Shown here: piece after piece, positions 27,827 through 36,827 of the stretch
Position numbering within the stretch: position 1 is the first letter of the stretch
Layout: every line of letters starts with the position of its first letter
Source of the DNA: Kitasatospora phosalacinea
GTDB lineage: Bacteria; Actinomycetota; Actinomycetes; Streptomycetales; Streptomycetaceae
NCBI RefSeq assembly: GCF_030268885.1
Contig: NZ_BSSA01000010.1
Span: 124,001 to 188,000 of the forward strand
DNA length: 64,000 bases
Direction of reading: 5' to 3'
Program-made: the position numbers and the translations under genes
Notes under the pieces: generated by a model
Database searches by the model: none
What the model was told of the DNA's origin: nothing
Seen by the model: only the letters and a program-made list of their open reading frames with translations

Positions 27827-29179
27827 GTGGGTGTCGTGATTCCTGAAGTGCTCCGTACCGAGCGCCAGTTCGCCCGGCTGTTCGTCGGTCAGGCGCTGTC
27901 GGTGCTGGGTGACCGGGTGTCGTTCGTGGCGCTGCCCTTCGCGGTGCTGTCGATCGGGGGCTCGGCGGCCGACGTCGGGCTGGTCACGGCCGCCGGACTG
28001 GTCCCGCTGCTGGTGTTCACGCTGGCCGGGGGCGTCTGGGCGGACAGGCTGCCGAGGCAGCGGATCATGCTGGCCTCCGACCTGGTGCGGTGCGCCGTGC
28101 AGGCGGCCGTCGCGGTGCTGCTGTTCACCGGCACCGCCCGGGTCGGGGTGCTGGCGTTGCTGATGGCCCTGTTCGGTGTCGCCGACGCCTTCTTCCTGCC
28201 CGCCTCCACCGGGCTGCTGCCCCTGCTCGTCCCCGCCGACCGACTGCGCGAGGCGAACGCACTGCGCGGGTTCGTGCAGTCGAGCAGCCTGGTGGTCGGG
28301 CCCGCGCTGGCCGGCCTGCTGATCGCCGCGGCCGGCCCGGGCGGGGCGTTGGCGACGGACGCCGCGAGTTTCGCGGTCAGCGCGGCCGTGCTGGCCCGGC
28401 TGGGCACGGTCGGCGGTTCGGCGGTCGACGGTCCGGTGGTCGACGGTTCGACGGTGGGCGGTTCGCCGCTCGGCGTGGCGGACGCGGAGCGGGGCGAGCG
28501 GCTCGGGTTCCTGGCCGAGCTCCGGGTCGGCTGGCAGCAGGTGCGCAGCCGGACGTGGGTCTGGGCGGGGATGCTGGGGCTGGCGGTCTACCACGTGGTG
28601 GTGCTGCCCTCGGTGTTCGTGCTCGGGCCGGTGCTGGCGAAGCGCGAATGGGGCGGGGCCGGTGCGTGGACCGTGGTGGTCATCGCGTTCGGCCTCGGCT
28701 CGATCGTGGGAGACGTGTGCGCCTACCGCCTGAAACCGGCCCGTCCGATGGCGGTCGCGGCCGTGGCGCTGGCGGTCGCCTCCTGCCAGGCGCTGATCAT
28801 CGGATCCGGCGCGCCGGTCTGGGCGATCGCCGCGCTGGAGGCGGTCACCGGAGTGGGGGTGTCCCTGTGCTTCGTGCTGTGGGAGACCTCGCTCCAGGTG
28901 CACATACCGGAGCGGGTGCTCTCCCGGGTCAGCTCCTACGACCACCTGATCTCCGTCGCCCTGATGCCGCTCGGGCTGGTGCTGGCCGGTCCGCTCTCCG
29001 ACGGTCTCGGCGTGCGTCCGACGCTGTTCGGGATGACCGCCCTCGCCGTCCCGGCCTCGCTCGCCCTGTTGCTCCTCCCCGCGGTCCGCCGCCTGCCCGC
29101 GAGCCTGCCGGTCGAGGCCGGAGCGGCCTCCGGGCGGCCCGATCCCGATCCCGCTCCCGGAGCGGTGGTGGGAGCGTGA
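27827..29179 (+). CDS. MFS transporter (MFS_3/EntS-like)
   Basis: 450 residues from GTG 27827 with GAGGAGG upstream. Twelve membrane helices are predicted from the hydrophobic pattern; the N-terminal block RLFVGQALSVLGDRVSFVALPFAVL and the loop ADRLPRQRIM are typical of the EntS-like drug/siderophore efflux branch. A short repetitive loop (GGSAVDGPVVDGSTVGGSP) lies between helices 6 and 7. The substrate is unknown. It has no adjacent regulator. Confidence 0.87.
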   Translation: MGVVIPEVLRTERQFARLFVGQALSVLGDRVSFVALPFAVLSIGGSAADVGLVTAAGLVPLLVFTLAGGVWADRLPRQRIMLASDLVRCAVQAAVAVLLFTGTARVGVLALLMALFGVADAFFLPASTGLLPLLVPADRLREANALRGFVQSSSLVVGPALAGLLIAAAGPGGALATDAASFAVSAAVLARLGTVGGSAVDGPVVDGSTVGGSPLGVADAERGERLGFLAELRVGWQQVRSRTWVWAGMLGLAVYHVVVLPSVFVLGPVLAKREWGGAGAWTVVVIAFGLGSIVGDVCAYRLKPARPMAVAAVALAVASCQALIIGSGAPVWAIAALEAVTGVGVSLCFVLWETSLQVHIPERVLSRVSSYDHLISVALMPLGLVLAGPLSDGLGVRPTLFGMTALAVPASLALLLLPAVRRLPASLPVEAGAASGRPDPDPAPGAVVGA

Positions 29180-29198
29180 CCTCGCCCATAGATCCAGT

Positions 29199-29220
29199 TA
29201 TCCAAGAAACATTGGAATAT
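29199..29220. promoter_or_regulatory. AT-rich dyad before the second MFS gene
   Basis: TCCAA-GAAACA-TTGGA (29201-29216) inside an AT-rich stretch with TATCCA and TATCCT near its edges stands out from the GC-rich surroundings. It lies 76 bp before the start codon and is a plausible metalloregulator-type (ArsR/SmtB-like) or TetR operator; the regulator is not in the window neighbourhood. Confidence 0.45.
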
Positions 29221-29291
29221 CCTGACCCGCGGAGGGGCCGATCCCCGCCTTGCCCGTGCGCCCCCGCACGCACCACCCAGGAGCAGCACCC

Positions 29292-30662
29292 ATGACCCTC
29301 GCCACCCATTCCTCCCCGCAGCACCCCCCGCCGCCCGGCCCCGTCGTGCCCGGCCCCGGCGCGTCCGGCTCCGGCACGCCCGGCCGCCCGGGCGCCCGTC
29401 CGGTCAGGCTCGGCCTGCGCGCCAACCTCGCCCAGTTCGGCCTGCTGGTCGCGGTGAACGCACTGGTCGGCGGCCTGCTCGGGCAGGAGCGCACGGTGCT
29501 TCCGCTGCTCGCGGACCGGACGTTCCACCTGTCCGCCTACACCGGCGCGCTGACGTACATCCTGGCGTTCGGCGCGACCAAGGCGGTGACCAACTTCTTC
29601 GCCGGGACGCTCTCCGACCGCTACGGCCGCAGACCGGTGCTGATCGCGGGCTGGCTGGTCGCGCTGCCGATCCCCGCCATGCTGGCCTGGGGCCCGACCT
29701 GGGAGTGGATCGTCGCGGCCAACGTGCTGCTCGGCGTCAACCAGGGGCTCGCCTGGTCCACCACCGTGATCATGAAGATCGACCTGGTCGGTCCGGCCCG
29801 CCGCGGCCTGGCCATGGGTCTCAACGAGGCCGCCGGGTACCTCGCGGTGGCCGTCACCGCGACCGCCACCGGCGCGATCGCCGCGCACTGGGGGCTGCGC
29901 CCGGCGCCCTTCCTGCTCGGGGCCGCCTACGTGGCGCTCGGCCTCGGCCTGACCGCGGCCGCCGTCCGGGAGACCCGCGAACACGCCCGGGCCGAAGCAG
30001 CAGCACACGCGGCCGCACACCCGGCCGCGGCGGGCCAGCAGCCCCGGCTGAGCACCGCCCGAATAGCCCGCACCACCAGCTTCGACGACCGGGCGCTGTC
30101 CGCCGCCAGCTGGGCGGGCATGGTCAACAACCTGAACGACGCCCTGGCCTGGGGCGTCCTCCCCCTGCTGTACGCCGCGCACGGGTTGGGCCTGGGGCGG
30201 ATCGGCGTCCTCGCCGCGCTCTACCCGGCGGTCTGGGGTGCGGGGCAACTGCTCACTGGCTGGTGGTCGGACCGCGTCGGCCGCAAGCACCTGATCACCA
30301 CCGGAATGCTGCTCCAGGCGGCCGCCCTCGGCCTGGTCGCGGTCGGCACCACCTTCCCGGTGTGGGCGGCGGCCCAGGCCCTGCTCGGCGCGGGCACCGC
30401 ACTGGTCTACCCGACCCTGCTCGCCGTCATCGGGGACGTCGCCCACCCGGCCTGGCGGGCCCGGGCCGTCGGCGTCTACCGGTTGTGGCGCGACGGGGGG
30501 TTCGCGGTCGGGGCGCTGGTCGCGGGCGTCCTCGCCGACGCCCACGGCCTGACCACCGCGGTCTGGGCCGTCGCCGCCCTCACCGCGGCGGCCGGGGTCA
30601 CGGTGGCGGTGCGGATGTACGAGACCCGTCCGCGGGCGGTCGGACGGGGCCCCGCCGACTGA
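29292..30662 (+). CDS. MFS transporter
   Basis: 456 residues from ATG 29292 with AGGAG upstream. A 40-residue Pro/Gly-rich N terminus precedes 12 helices; loop 2-3 is GTLSDRYGRRPVL and loop 8-9 GWWSDRVGRKHLI, both classic MFS signatures. A His/Ala/Glu-rich central loop (EHARAEAAAHAAAHPAA) could bind metal. Similar proteins sit beside ArsR-type regulators in other actinomycetes, but the substrate is not known. The AT-rich dyad upstream suggests inducible control. Confidence 0.88.
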   Translation: MTLATHSSPQHPPPPGPVVPGPGASGSGTPGRPGARPVRLGLRANLAQFGLLVAVNALVGGLLGQERTVLPLLADRTFHLSAYTGALTYILAFGATKAVTNFFAGTLSDRYGRRPVLIAGWLVALPIPAMLAWGPTWEWIVAANVLLGVNQGLAWSTTVIMKIDLVGPARRGLAMGLNEAAGYLAVAVTATATGAIAAHWGLRPAPFLLGAAYVALGLGLTAAAVRETREHARAEAAAHAAAHPAAAGQQPRLSTARIARTTSFDDRALSAASWAGMVNNLNDALAWGVLPLLYAAHGLGLGRIGVLAALYPAVWGAGQLLTGWWSDRVGRKHLITTGMLLQAAALGLVAVGTTFPVWAAAQALLGAGTALVYPTLLAVIGDVAHPAWRARAVGVYRLWRDGGFAVGALVAGVLADAHGLTTAVWAVAALTAAAGVTVAVRMYETRPRAVGRGPAD

Positions 30663-30701
30663 CCCGCCGCGGGCGGGCGGTCCGTCGGCGGGGCGGTGGG
30701 G

Positions 30702-30983
30702 TCAGCAGTACTCGCAGAGGTAGGCCGTGTCGACCGAGACCTGGAGCTGGAACTTGCTGTCACCCGGAACGGAGAAGCGCTCACCGGCGGAGAAGGTCCG
30801 CCACTCCTCGGCGCCGGGCAGCTTGACGGTCAGCGCACCGCTGACCACGTGCATGACCTCGGGCGCGGCGGTGCCGAACTCGTACTCGCCGGGGGCCATC
30901 ACGCCGACGGTCGCCGGGCCGTCGGCCGAGGTGAAGGCGACCGACTTGACCGTGCCGTCGAAGTATTCGTTGACCTTGAGCAT
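30702..30983 (-). CDS. ppnP: Pyrimidine/purine nucleoside phosphorylase
   Basis: 93 residues from ATG 30983 with AGGAG upstream, the normal size for this small cupin. [44 protein letters not shown] and [16 protein letters not shown] cover the conserved blocks of the PpnP (former DUF1255) family, which phosphorolyses a broad range of nucleosides. It lies downstream of glyA on the same strand, 327 bp away, with GC-rich spacer, so it is probably transcribed separately. Confidence 0.93.
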   Translation of the reverse strand: MLKVNEYFDGTVKSVAFTSADGPATVGVMAPGEYEFGTAAPEVMHVVSGALTVKLPGAEEWRTFSAGERFSVPGDSKFQLQVSVDTAYLCEYC

Positions 30984-31310
30984 GCGCGTTCTCCTGCGGA
31001 AGGTGTGCGGGACGGCGGCCCGGGCGTCGCACGCCCGGCCGCGGCGGGGTGAGCCTAGCGGCGCGGGCCACCGCACCACCGGAGGCGTCCGCTGGTTGGT
31101 CACCGCGTTCGGGGCGGGCCGCCCTGCCGGTCGGCCGCCCGCTACCGGGGCGGAGACGGCGGGGGCCGAGGCGGCCTGGGCGGAGACGGTCGGCCCGGGC
31201 CCGGGCCCGGGCTCGGGGCCGCCGGGGGCGGAGAGCGGCCCGGCCCGGCCCGCGGTGCTGCTGCGGGCCGGGCCGGTCGGCGTCCGGACGGGGACGCGGG
31301 GGAGGGAGGA

Positions 31311-32759
31311 TCAGCCGAGCGCGATGCCCGGGTAGAGCGGGTGGTCGGCGAGCAGGTCGACCGCGCGCTTGGCGACCGAGTCGCGCACGGCCTCGTCCAG
31401 CGCGTACTGCGCCTTCGAGGAGCCCACCGGGACGGCCGCCGTCAGCACCGTGTGGATCAGCTCGGCGACCTCGTCCAGCTCCGCCGCGCCCAGCCCGCGG
31501 GTGGTCAGGGCGGGCGTGCCGAGCCGGATGCCGGAGGTGTACCAGGCGCCGTTCGGGTCCTGCGGGACGGCGTTGCGGTTGGTGACGATGCCGGAGTCCA
31601 GCAGCGCCGCCTCCGCCTGGCGACCGGTCAGCCCGTACGAGGAGACGTCCGCCAGCACCAGGTGGTTGTCGGTGCCGCCGGTGACCAGCCGGGCGCCGCG
31701 CGCGAGCAGGCCCTCGGCGAGCGCCCGCGCGTTGTCCACGACCTGCTGGGCGTACACCCGGAACTCGGGGCGGCGGGCCTCCGCGAACGCCACCGCCTTC
31801 GCCGCCATCACGTGCGACAGCGGGCCGCCGAGCACCAGCGGGCAGCCCCGGTCGACGTGCTCCGCCAGCTCGGAGGTGCACAGCACCATGCCGCCGCGCG
31901 GGCCGCGCAGCGACTTGTGCGTGGTGGTGGTGACGATCTGGGCGTGCGCCACCGGGTCGAAGTCGCCGGTCAGCACCTTGCCCGCGACCAGACCGGCGAA
32001 GTGCGCCATGTCGACCATCAGGGTCGCGCCGACCTCGTCCGCGATCTCCCGCATCCGGCGGAAGTTCACCAGGCGCGGGTACGCCGAGTACCCGGCCACC
32101 AGGATCAGCGGCTTGAACTCCAGGGCGATCCGCCGGACTTCGTCGTAGTCGACCAGCCCGGTCACCGGGTCCGTCCCGTAGCTGCGCTGGTCGAACATCT
32201 TGCCCGAGATGTTCGGCCGGAAGCCGTGGGTGAGGTGGCCGCCCGCGTCCAGCGACATGCCCAGCATCCGCTGGTTGCCCAGCTCGCGGCGCAGCTCGGC
32301 CCAGTCCTGCTCGCTCAGGTCGTTCACGTTGCGGACCTGGGCCCGCTGCAGCGCCGGGCTCTCCACCCGCTGCGAGAGCACCGCCCAGAACGCCACCAGG
32401 TTGGCGTCGATCCCGGAGTGCGGCTGCACGTAGGCGTGCTCCGCGCCGAACAGCTCGCGGGCGTGCTCGGCCGCCAGCTCCTCCACGCTGTCCACGTTGC
32501 GGCAGCCCGCGTAGAAGCGGCGGCCGGGGGTGCCCTCGGCGTACTTGTCGCTCAGCCAGTTGCCCATCGCCAGCAGCACCGCGGGCGAGGCGTAGTTCTC
32601 ACTGGCGATCAGCTTCAGCGAGGCGCGCTGGTCCGCCAGTTCCCCGGAGATCGCCGCGGCGATCCGGGGTTCGACGGCGCGCACCACGTCCAGGGCGCTG
32701 CGGAAGGCGGTGTCGGCGGCGGGGCTGCCGAAGGTGTGCGCGGGCAGGGACTCGACCAC
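31311..32759 (-). CDS. glyA: Serine hydroxymethyltransferase
   Basis: 482 residues from GTG 32759 (GAGGAGA upstream). The PLP lysine lies in [14 protein letters not shown], and [23 protein letters not shown] and [13 protein letters not shown] are SHMT blocks. At 482 residues it is longer than the common 420-residue GlyA and belongs to the longer actinobacterial form with extra N-terminal and internal segments. It interconverts serine and glycine while charging tetrahydrofolate with a one-carbon unit. The ZTP riboswitch just upstream links expression to folate and purine status. Confidence 0.94.
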   Translation of the reverse strand: MVESLPAHTFGSPAADTAFRSALDVVRAVEPRIAAAISGELADQRASLKLIASENYASPAVLLAMGNWLSDKYAEGTPGRRFYAGCRNVDSVEELAAEHARELFGAEHAYVQPHSGIDANLVAFWAVLSQRVESPALQRAQVRNVNDLSEQDWAELRRELGNQRMLGMSLDAGGHLTHGFRPNISGKMFDQRSYGTDPVTGLVDYDEVRRIALEFKPLILVAGYSAYPRLVNFRRMREIADEVGATLMVDMAHFAGLVAGKVLTGDFDPVAHAQIVTTTTHKSLRGPRGGMVLCTSELAEHVDRGCPLVLGGPLSHVMAAKAVAFAEARRPEFRVYAQQVVDNARALAEGLLARGARLVTGGTDNHLVLADVSSYGLTGRQAEAALLDSGIVTNRNAVPQDPNGAWYTSGIRLGTPALTTRGLGAAELDEVAELIHTVLTAAVPVGSSKAQYALDEAVRDSVAKRAVDLLADHPLYPGIALG

Positions 32760-32795
32760 GGGCGGTCTCCTCGTAGTACGGAACGACGATTCGGA

Positions 32796-32893
32796 CGGCC
32801 CAGGCGCACGGCGACAGCGAACGGCGCCCGAGGGCACCGCGCGGGGCCGCTCCCCGATGGTGACTTCCATCCCAGCGCGCCAGTCACGGCCCA
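32796..32893 (-). promoter_or_regulatory. ZTP (pfl) riboswitch upstream of glyA
   Basis: On the minus strand the sequence GGGCCGTGACTGGCG, a hairpin, CACCATCGGGGAGCGGCCC, a variable linker and CGCCTGGGCC reproduce the two-part ZTP/ZMP aptamer consensus, including the GGGGAGC loop-closing segment and the terminal CGCCUGGGC. The glyA start is 37 bases downstream. ZTP RNAs switch on one-carbon genes when the purine intermediate ZMP accumulates (established), which fits glyA. Confidence 0.87.
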
Positions 32894-32991
32894 CCGCGAT
32901 GCTACCAACCGCCGGGGCCTTCCCGTCCCGGGCCCGGGACGCGGTGAAATCCCCTGGTGCGGTCGGGCCCCGGATCGGCATGATCGGGCAC

Positions 32992-33507
32992 ATGACATGG
33001 ACCGTCCCCGCCGTCTCCCGCCCCGGCGGCTCGCTCACCGCGCCCGAGGCCGAGCTGCTGCCCGACTACCTGGCCTGGCACCGTGCCACCTTCCTGCACA
33101 AGTGCGCCGGCCTGACCGGCGAGCAGCTCGCGCTGCGCCCGCTGCCCGTGAGCTCGCTCTCGCTGCTCGGGCTGATGCGCCACCTGGCCAAGGTGGAGCG
33201 GACGTGGTTCCGGATCCGCTTCGCGGGCCAGGACGTTCCGCCGCTGCACGCCGTGGAGGGGCACAAGGACGCCGACTTCGACCTGCTGGAGCCGGAGCGG
33301 GCCGAACAGGAGTGCCTGGCACTCCTGGAGGAGCAGCGGCTCGCCGACCTCGCGGTGGCCGGTGCCGGGCTGGACGAGACCCTGGCCGCGTACGGCGAGG
33401 AGCAGTCGCTGCGGATGACGTACCTGCACGTCATCACCGAGTACGCGCGCCACAACGGGCACGCCGACCTGCTGCGCGAGCACACCGACGGGGTGACCGG
33501 GGGCTGA
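32992..33507 (+). CDS. DinB-family (DUF664) protein
   Basis: 171 residues from ATG 32992; ATG 32980 is in frame and would add four residues. It is a four-helix-bundle protein with the His residues expected of DinB metal sites at [12 protein letters not shown] and [13 protein letters not shown]. Members include thiol-transferases that use mycothiol or bacillithiol, and many of unknown role. It diverges from the ZTP-glyA leader and is followed by a small hairpin at 33511-33527. Confidence 0.87.
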   Translation: MTWTVPAVSRPGGSLTAPEAELLPDYLAWHRATFLHKCAGLTGEQLALRPLPVSSLSLLGLMRHLAKVERTWFRIRFAGQDVPPLHAVEGHKDADFDLLEPERAEQECLALLEEQRLADLAVAGAGLDETLAAYGEEQSLRMTYLHVITEYARHNGHADLLREHTDGVTGG

Positions 33508-33510
33508 AGT

Positions 33511-33527
33511 CCCTTGGCATGCAAGGG
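33511..33527 (+). terminator. Short hairpin after the DinB-like gene
   Basis: CCCTTG-GCATG-CAAGGG starts 4 bp after the stop codon. The stem is only 6 bp and there is no U tract, so terminator activity is uncertain. Confidence 0.4.
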
Positions 33528-33573
33528 CGCTGGACCGGTACCCGGACGAACGGTTCGTCAGATGACCGTATAG

Positions 33574-33586
33574 CATACTGAGTATG
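33574..33586. promoter_or_regulatory. Palindrome covering the start codon of the b-subunit-like gene
   Basis: CATACT-G-AGTATG is a perfect palindrome whose last three bases are the ATG start codon at 33584; the overlapping GTATAGCATAC adds a second dyad. The ATACT/AGTAT halves resemble PadR-type or similar operators. The AT-rich stretch is conspicuous in this GC-rich DNA and also means there is no ribosome site, so a leaderless or tightly repressed transcript is likely. Confidence 0.55.
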
Positions 33587-34075
33587 GGACCTCTCGAACC
33601 GAACGTGCCCGAGCTGATCCTCGGACTGATCGTCTTCTTCGCCCTGTTCTGGGCGCTCGGCAAGGTGCTGCTGCCCCGCATCGAACGCACCCTCGCCGAA
33701 CGCCACGACAAGACCGACGGCGGCATGGCCCGGGCCGAGGCGGCCCGGGCCGAGGCGGAACGCATCCGCCGGGAGTTCCAGGCCGAGCTCGCCGCGGCCC
33801 GGCACGAGGCCGCCGCCATCCGGCAGACCGCCGCCGAGGAGGGCGCGGCCCTGGTCGCCGCCCTGCGGGCGGAGGGCCTGCAGCAGCGCGAGCAACTGGT
33901 GGCCGAGGCACACGTGCAGCTGGCCGCCGACAAGGTGCTGGCCGAGGCCGAACTGCGCGAGGACGTCATCAAGTTGGCGTCCGAGCTGGCCTCCCGGGTG
34001 GTCGGCGAGCCGCTCGGCGACCTGCCCTCGACCCGGGCCGTCGCGGAGGAGTTCCGCAACCGCGCCGAGGTCTGA
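33584..34075 (+). CDS. Orphan ATP synthase F0 b-subunit-like protein
   Basis: 163 residues from ATG 33584. The layout is that of AtpF: a short periplasmic start (MGPLEPNVPELI), one membrane helix (LGLIVFFALFWALGKVLLP) and a long Ala/Glu/Arg-rich coiled coil, ending KLASELASRVVGEPLGDL as in streptomycete AtpF. It is not within an atp operon here: neighbours are a DinB-like gene and a chitinase. It could replace the normal b subunit under some condition or act as an unrelated membrane coiled-coil scaffold. No ribosome site is seen; a palindrome covers the start codon. A strong terminator follows. Confidence 0.8.
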   Translation: MGPLEPNVPELILGLIVFFALFWALGKVLLPRIERTLAERHDKTDGGMARAEAARAEAERIRREFQAELAAARHEAAAIRQTAAEEGAALVAALRAEGLQQREQLVAEAHVQLAADKVLAEAELREDVIKLASELASRVVGEPLGDLPSTRAVAEEFRNRAEV

Positions 34076-34092
34076 CACCCCGCCAGGGGAAG

Positions 34093-34146
34093 CGGACGGG
34101 CCGCCCGGTCCCGAGCACGAGGCTCGTGGACCGGGCGGCCCGTCCG
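34093..34146. terminator. Strong bidirectional terminator hairpin
   Basis: A 19-bp perfect stem (CGGACGGGCCGCCCGGTCC and complement) with an inner CGAGC/GCTCG extension lies between the convergent b-subunit-like gene and the chitinase gene, 13 to 17 bp from each stop codon. Confidence 0.9.
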
Positions 34147-34159
34147 TTCGCCGGGTGGT

Positions 34160-35458
34160 TCAGGAGCACGGGCCGTCGTCGGCCCACACGCCCCACTGGC
34201 CGCTGCCGGCCGGGTTCTCGTTCAGCGTCCACCACTTGGCGTGGTAGTTGTGGCCGTTGTAGCTGACCTTGTCGCCGCCCACGTAGGTGGTGGTGGCGGA
34301 CCAGGCCGGGCTGCAGGTCCCGGTGCCGGGGGAGGAGCTGGTCCCGGTGCTCGGCGAGGTGCTGCTGGTCGGCGACGGGGACGCGGTGCTGGTGGGCGGG
34401 GTCGCACCGGCGAACTTCACCGTGTACTTGGTGAAGTCCCAGTCGTTCTGGGCCACGCTGGAGCAGGCGCCGGACAGGCCGGGGTCGACCGTGCCGGGGC
34501 ACTGGCGGTCGCGGTTGACCGACCAGTAGGTGTAGCGGGCCAGCTTGTGCGCGGTGGCGAAGTCCAGCACGGTCTGGAAGTCCGCCTGCCTGAAGTACTC
34601 CGCGGCGTCGGTCCGGCCGTTCATCAGCGACACGCCCTCGTGGGCGTACGCGGTGGCCTCGTTCCAGCCGAAGGTGTTCTGCAGGATCTGGTTGAACTTC
34701 ACCAGCGCGTCGGTCTGCGCCGCCGCCCCGTTGAACCCGCCGTCGAACGGCATGATCGAGTAGTTGTTCGGCGTGAAGCCCTGGGACTTCGCCTCCAGCA
34801 GCATCTGGGTGCCGAACCAGCCGGTGCCGGCGTTGGTGCCCGCGGTGGTGATGGAGACGTAGATGCCCGGGTTGTTCTGCTGCAGGATGCGGGCCGCGCC
34901 GATCTCGTTGTGGATGGCGGCGGTGTTCTCGTACTCGGGCTCCTCGAGGTCGAAGTCGATCGCCTTGAGGTTGTACTTGGTGACGACCTTCTGGTACGCG
35001 GCGGCGGTGGCCTCCGGGGTGCCGCAGGTCTGGCCGAGCTTGGTGCCGCCGTAGCCGCCCACCGAGACCGAGACGTCGCCGCCCTTGTTGCGGATGGTCT
35101 GGATGACGGCCGGCATCGTGGTGTCGGTGTCGATCGAGGACGTCCCGCCCCAGGACGGGCTGCAGGTGCTGCCCTGGGCCAGGATGAACGCGAGTTGGAA
35201 CGCCTTCTGGCCGGTGGCGTCCATCACGGCGGCGGCGTCCGGCGGGCTGTTGTCCTCCGGCATCAGGTACGGCGCGGAGGCGTACCAGTTGGAGCCGAGC
35301 CCGGCCGCGGTCGCGGCGTTCGCCGGGCCGGAGGCGGCGACGGCCGAGACGGCGCCGGCCAGCAGGCCGAACACGGACAGGGCGACCGCGACGGCGCGCC
35401 GCGGGCGGCGCGGTCGGGCCGGGGCGGCGGGGGAGTGTGGGGGAAGGGCGCGTTCCAT
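34160..35458 (-). CDS. Secreted GH18 chitinase with C-terminal chitin-binding module
   Basis: 432 residues from ATG 35458 with GGAGAGG upstream. A long signal peptide with a twin-arginine-like basic head (PRRPRRAVAVAL) precedes a GH18 domain (about 50-345) whose catalytic motif is IDFDLEE, matching DxxDxDxE. A Ser/Thr/Pro linker and a CBM5/12-type module follow (WSATTTYVGGDKVSYNGHNY, KWWTLNENP). GH18 enzymes hydrolyse chitin with retention via the acetamido group. The dre-like promoter at 35568-35599 indicates DasR control. Terminated by the hairpin at 34093. Confidence 0.93.
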   Translation of the reverse strand: MERALPPHSPAAPARPRRPRRAVAVALSVFGLLAGAVSAVAASGPANAATAAGLGSNWYASAPYLMPEDNSPPDAAAVMDATGQKAFQLAFILAQGSTCSPSWGGTSSIDTDTTMPAVIQTIRNKGGDVSVSVGGYGGTKLGQTCGTPEATAAAYQKVVTKYNLKAIDFDLEEPEYENTAAIHNEIGAARILQQNNPGIYVSITTAGTNAGTGWFGTQMLLEAKSQGFTPNNYSIMPFDGGFNGAAAQTDALVKFNQILQNTFGWNEATAYAHEGVSLMNGRTDAAEYFRQADFQTVLDFATAHKLARYTYWSVNRDRQCPGTVDPGLSGACSSVAQNDWDFTKYTVKFAGATPPTSTASPSPTSSTSPSTGTSSSPGTGTCSPAWSATTTYVGGDKVSYNGHNYHAKWWTLNENPAGSGQWGVWADDGPCS

Positions 35459-35567
35459 CGAAGACCTCTCCGGGAGGCGGCGAGGACGGCGGCCCGGACG
35501 CGCGCGGACGTGGGGGTGCGCGGCCGGGCCAACGGTCGGGTACCTGGCCGAGGTTGACGTGACTGCC

Positions 35568-35599
35568 ACTGGTATAGACCTGTGCCGGTGTGCCGTCAA
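35568..35599 (-). promoter_or_regulatory. Chitinase promoter with DasR-type (dre-like) operator
   Basis: ACTGGTATAGACCTGT (35568-35583) matches the 16-bp DasR site (ATTGGTCTAGACCACT-like) with few changes and covers the -10 hexamer TATACC. The -35 TTGACG (35594-35599, minus strand) is 17 bp upstream. DasR represses chitin genes until glucosamine phosphates accumulate (established). Confidence 0.75.
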
Positions 35600-35731
35600 C
35601 CCTTGCCGCCGCACTCCGGGCGGGCGGTTCAGGGGGTGGTCAAATCGCGGCAAAGCCCAGGTCAAGGCGGTCGCCGCGGCTGCGTCGACGTCTCGTCGGG
35701 CGCCGACGGTCCGTCAGGCGTCGACGGTGCG

Positions 35732-36529
35732 TCAGGCGTCGACGGTGCGGTCCGCCCGATCGGTGCGGAGCACGTGGTCGGCGCGGTCCCCCCCGTCCGC
35801 CCCGCCCGCGCGCCGGGTGCGGGCGTCGGCCGGCAGGTAGGACTCCAGGCCGCGCAGGAACACCTCGATCTTGAAGGCGTAGCGCTCGTCCCCGTCGCCC
35901 GTCACCATGGTGTCCGCCATCCCCTGCAGCTTCGGGAAGCGGTCGGTCGGGAGCGCCAGCAGGAAGGTGCGCAGCTGGCCGAAGTACTCGTGGATGTCGG
36001 TGCCCCGGGCGATCCGCTCGGCGTACACCGAGGCCTCGTACGCGTCGGTGTCGATCAGCTGGCCGAGCCCGTCCAGCGCCCAGGCGGCGACCTGGGGCGG
36101 CAGGCCGACCTGGAGCAGCAGGTCGAGCAGAAACTCGGTGATCGCCAACTGGCTCTCGCCCAGCGGGATGCTGCCCAGCGACACCAGCGACACGTCCCGG
36201 TGGGAGGTCAGCACCCGCTGCGCCTCGAAGCAGACCTCGGTGATCTGCTCCTTCCAGCGCTCGGGCTCCGGCCGCGGCGGCAGCCGGATCTCGGAGACCA
36301 CCCGCTCCAGCACCAGCTCGAACAGCTCCTCCTTGTTGGAGACGTGCGCGTACAGCGAGGCCGGGCCGGTGCCCAGCTCCTGGGCGACCCGGCGCATGGT
36401 GACCCCGGACAGGCCCTCGGCGTCCAGCACCCGGACCGCGGTCTCCACGATCAGCGAGCGGCTGAGCGGCTGTCGCGGCTCCGCCTTGCGGGGCTTGTGC
36501 CACGGGATCTCGGGCATCTGCGCGGACAT
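35732..36529 (-). CDS. TetR-family transcriptional regulator
   Basis: 265 residues from ATG 36529 with AGGTGG upstream. An N-terminal HTH (SLIVETAVRVLDAEG, VTMRRVAQELGTGPASLYAHVSNKEEL in sequence) is followed by a TetR_C-like ligand domain and an Arg/Asp-rich tail (DRADHVLRTDRADRTVDA). It diverges from the DHA2-type efflux gene and the 298-bp gap holds an operator-like repeat, so it most likely represses that pump and perhaps itself. Confidence 0.9.
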   Translation of the reverse strand: MSAQMPEIPWHKPRKAEPRQPLSRSLIVETAVRVLDAEGLSGVTMRRVAQELGTGPASLYAHVSNKEELFELVLERVVSEIRLPPRPEPERWKEQITEVCFEAQRVLTSHRDVSLVSLGSIPLGESQLAITEFLLDLLLQVGLPPQVAAWALDGLGQLIDTDAYEASVYAERIARGTDIHEYFGQLRTFLLALPTDRFPKLQGMADTMVTGDGDERYAFKIEVFLRGLESYLPADARTRRAGGADGGDRADHVLRTDRADRTVDA

Positions 36530-36723
36530 CGGGCCACCTGCTTTCGCTGAACGTTCCGTCGGCGATCATCGTACTCCCGACGAACGCCGTTCGACGGGTG
36601 CGCGAACCGGCCGCCCCCGGTCCGGGCTCCGGCGCAGGTCGGAGCGGGGGCGACCGGGGGTCGGGCGGGCGCGGTCCGGGGCGGGTCAGGGTCGGAGTGG
36701 GGGAGAAGTCAGGGTTAATCCGT

Positions 36724-36779
36724 TTGACGGGAACGGCGCTCGACTCGTAGAACGGTGTTCGTCCAAGGAAACACCGTTC
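36724..36779 (+). promoter_or_regulatory. Efflux promoter with 10-bp inverted repeat
   Basis: TTGACG (36724) and TAGAAC (36748) with 18-bp spacing form a promoter; the inverted repeat GAACGGTGTT-n10-AACACCGTTC (36750-36779) begins within the -10 hexamer. A second small palindrome CGAACG-C-CGTTCG lies at 36581-36593, nearer the TetR gene, sharing the GAACG half. Both fit TetR-type control of the divergent pair. Confidence 0.65.
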
Positions 36780-36827
36780 AATCGCGCGGCCCCCGTCCTC
36801 CGCGCCTGGTAGCAAACAGGAGCTGTC

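Noticed and set aside
31104-31310. GGGCCCGGGCCCGGGC run between ppnP and glyA as a regulatory element
   Set aside because: Simple GC repeat; no convincing stem with neighbouring sequence or known motif.
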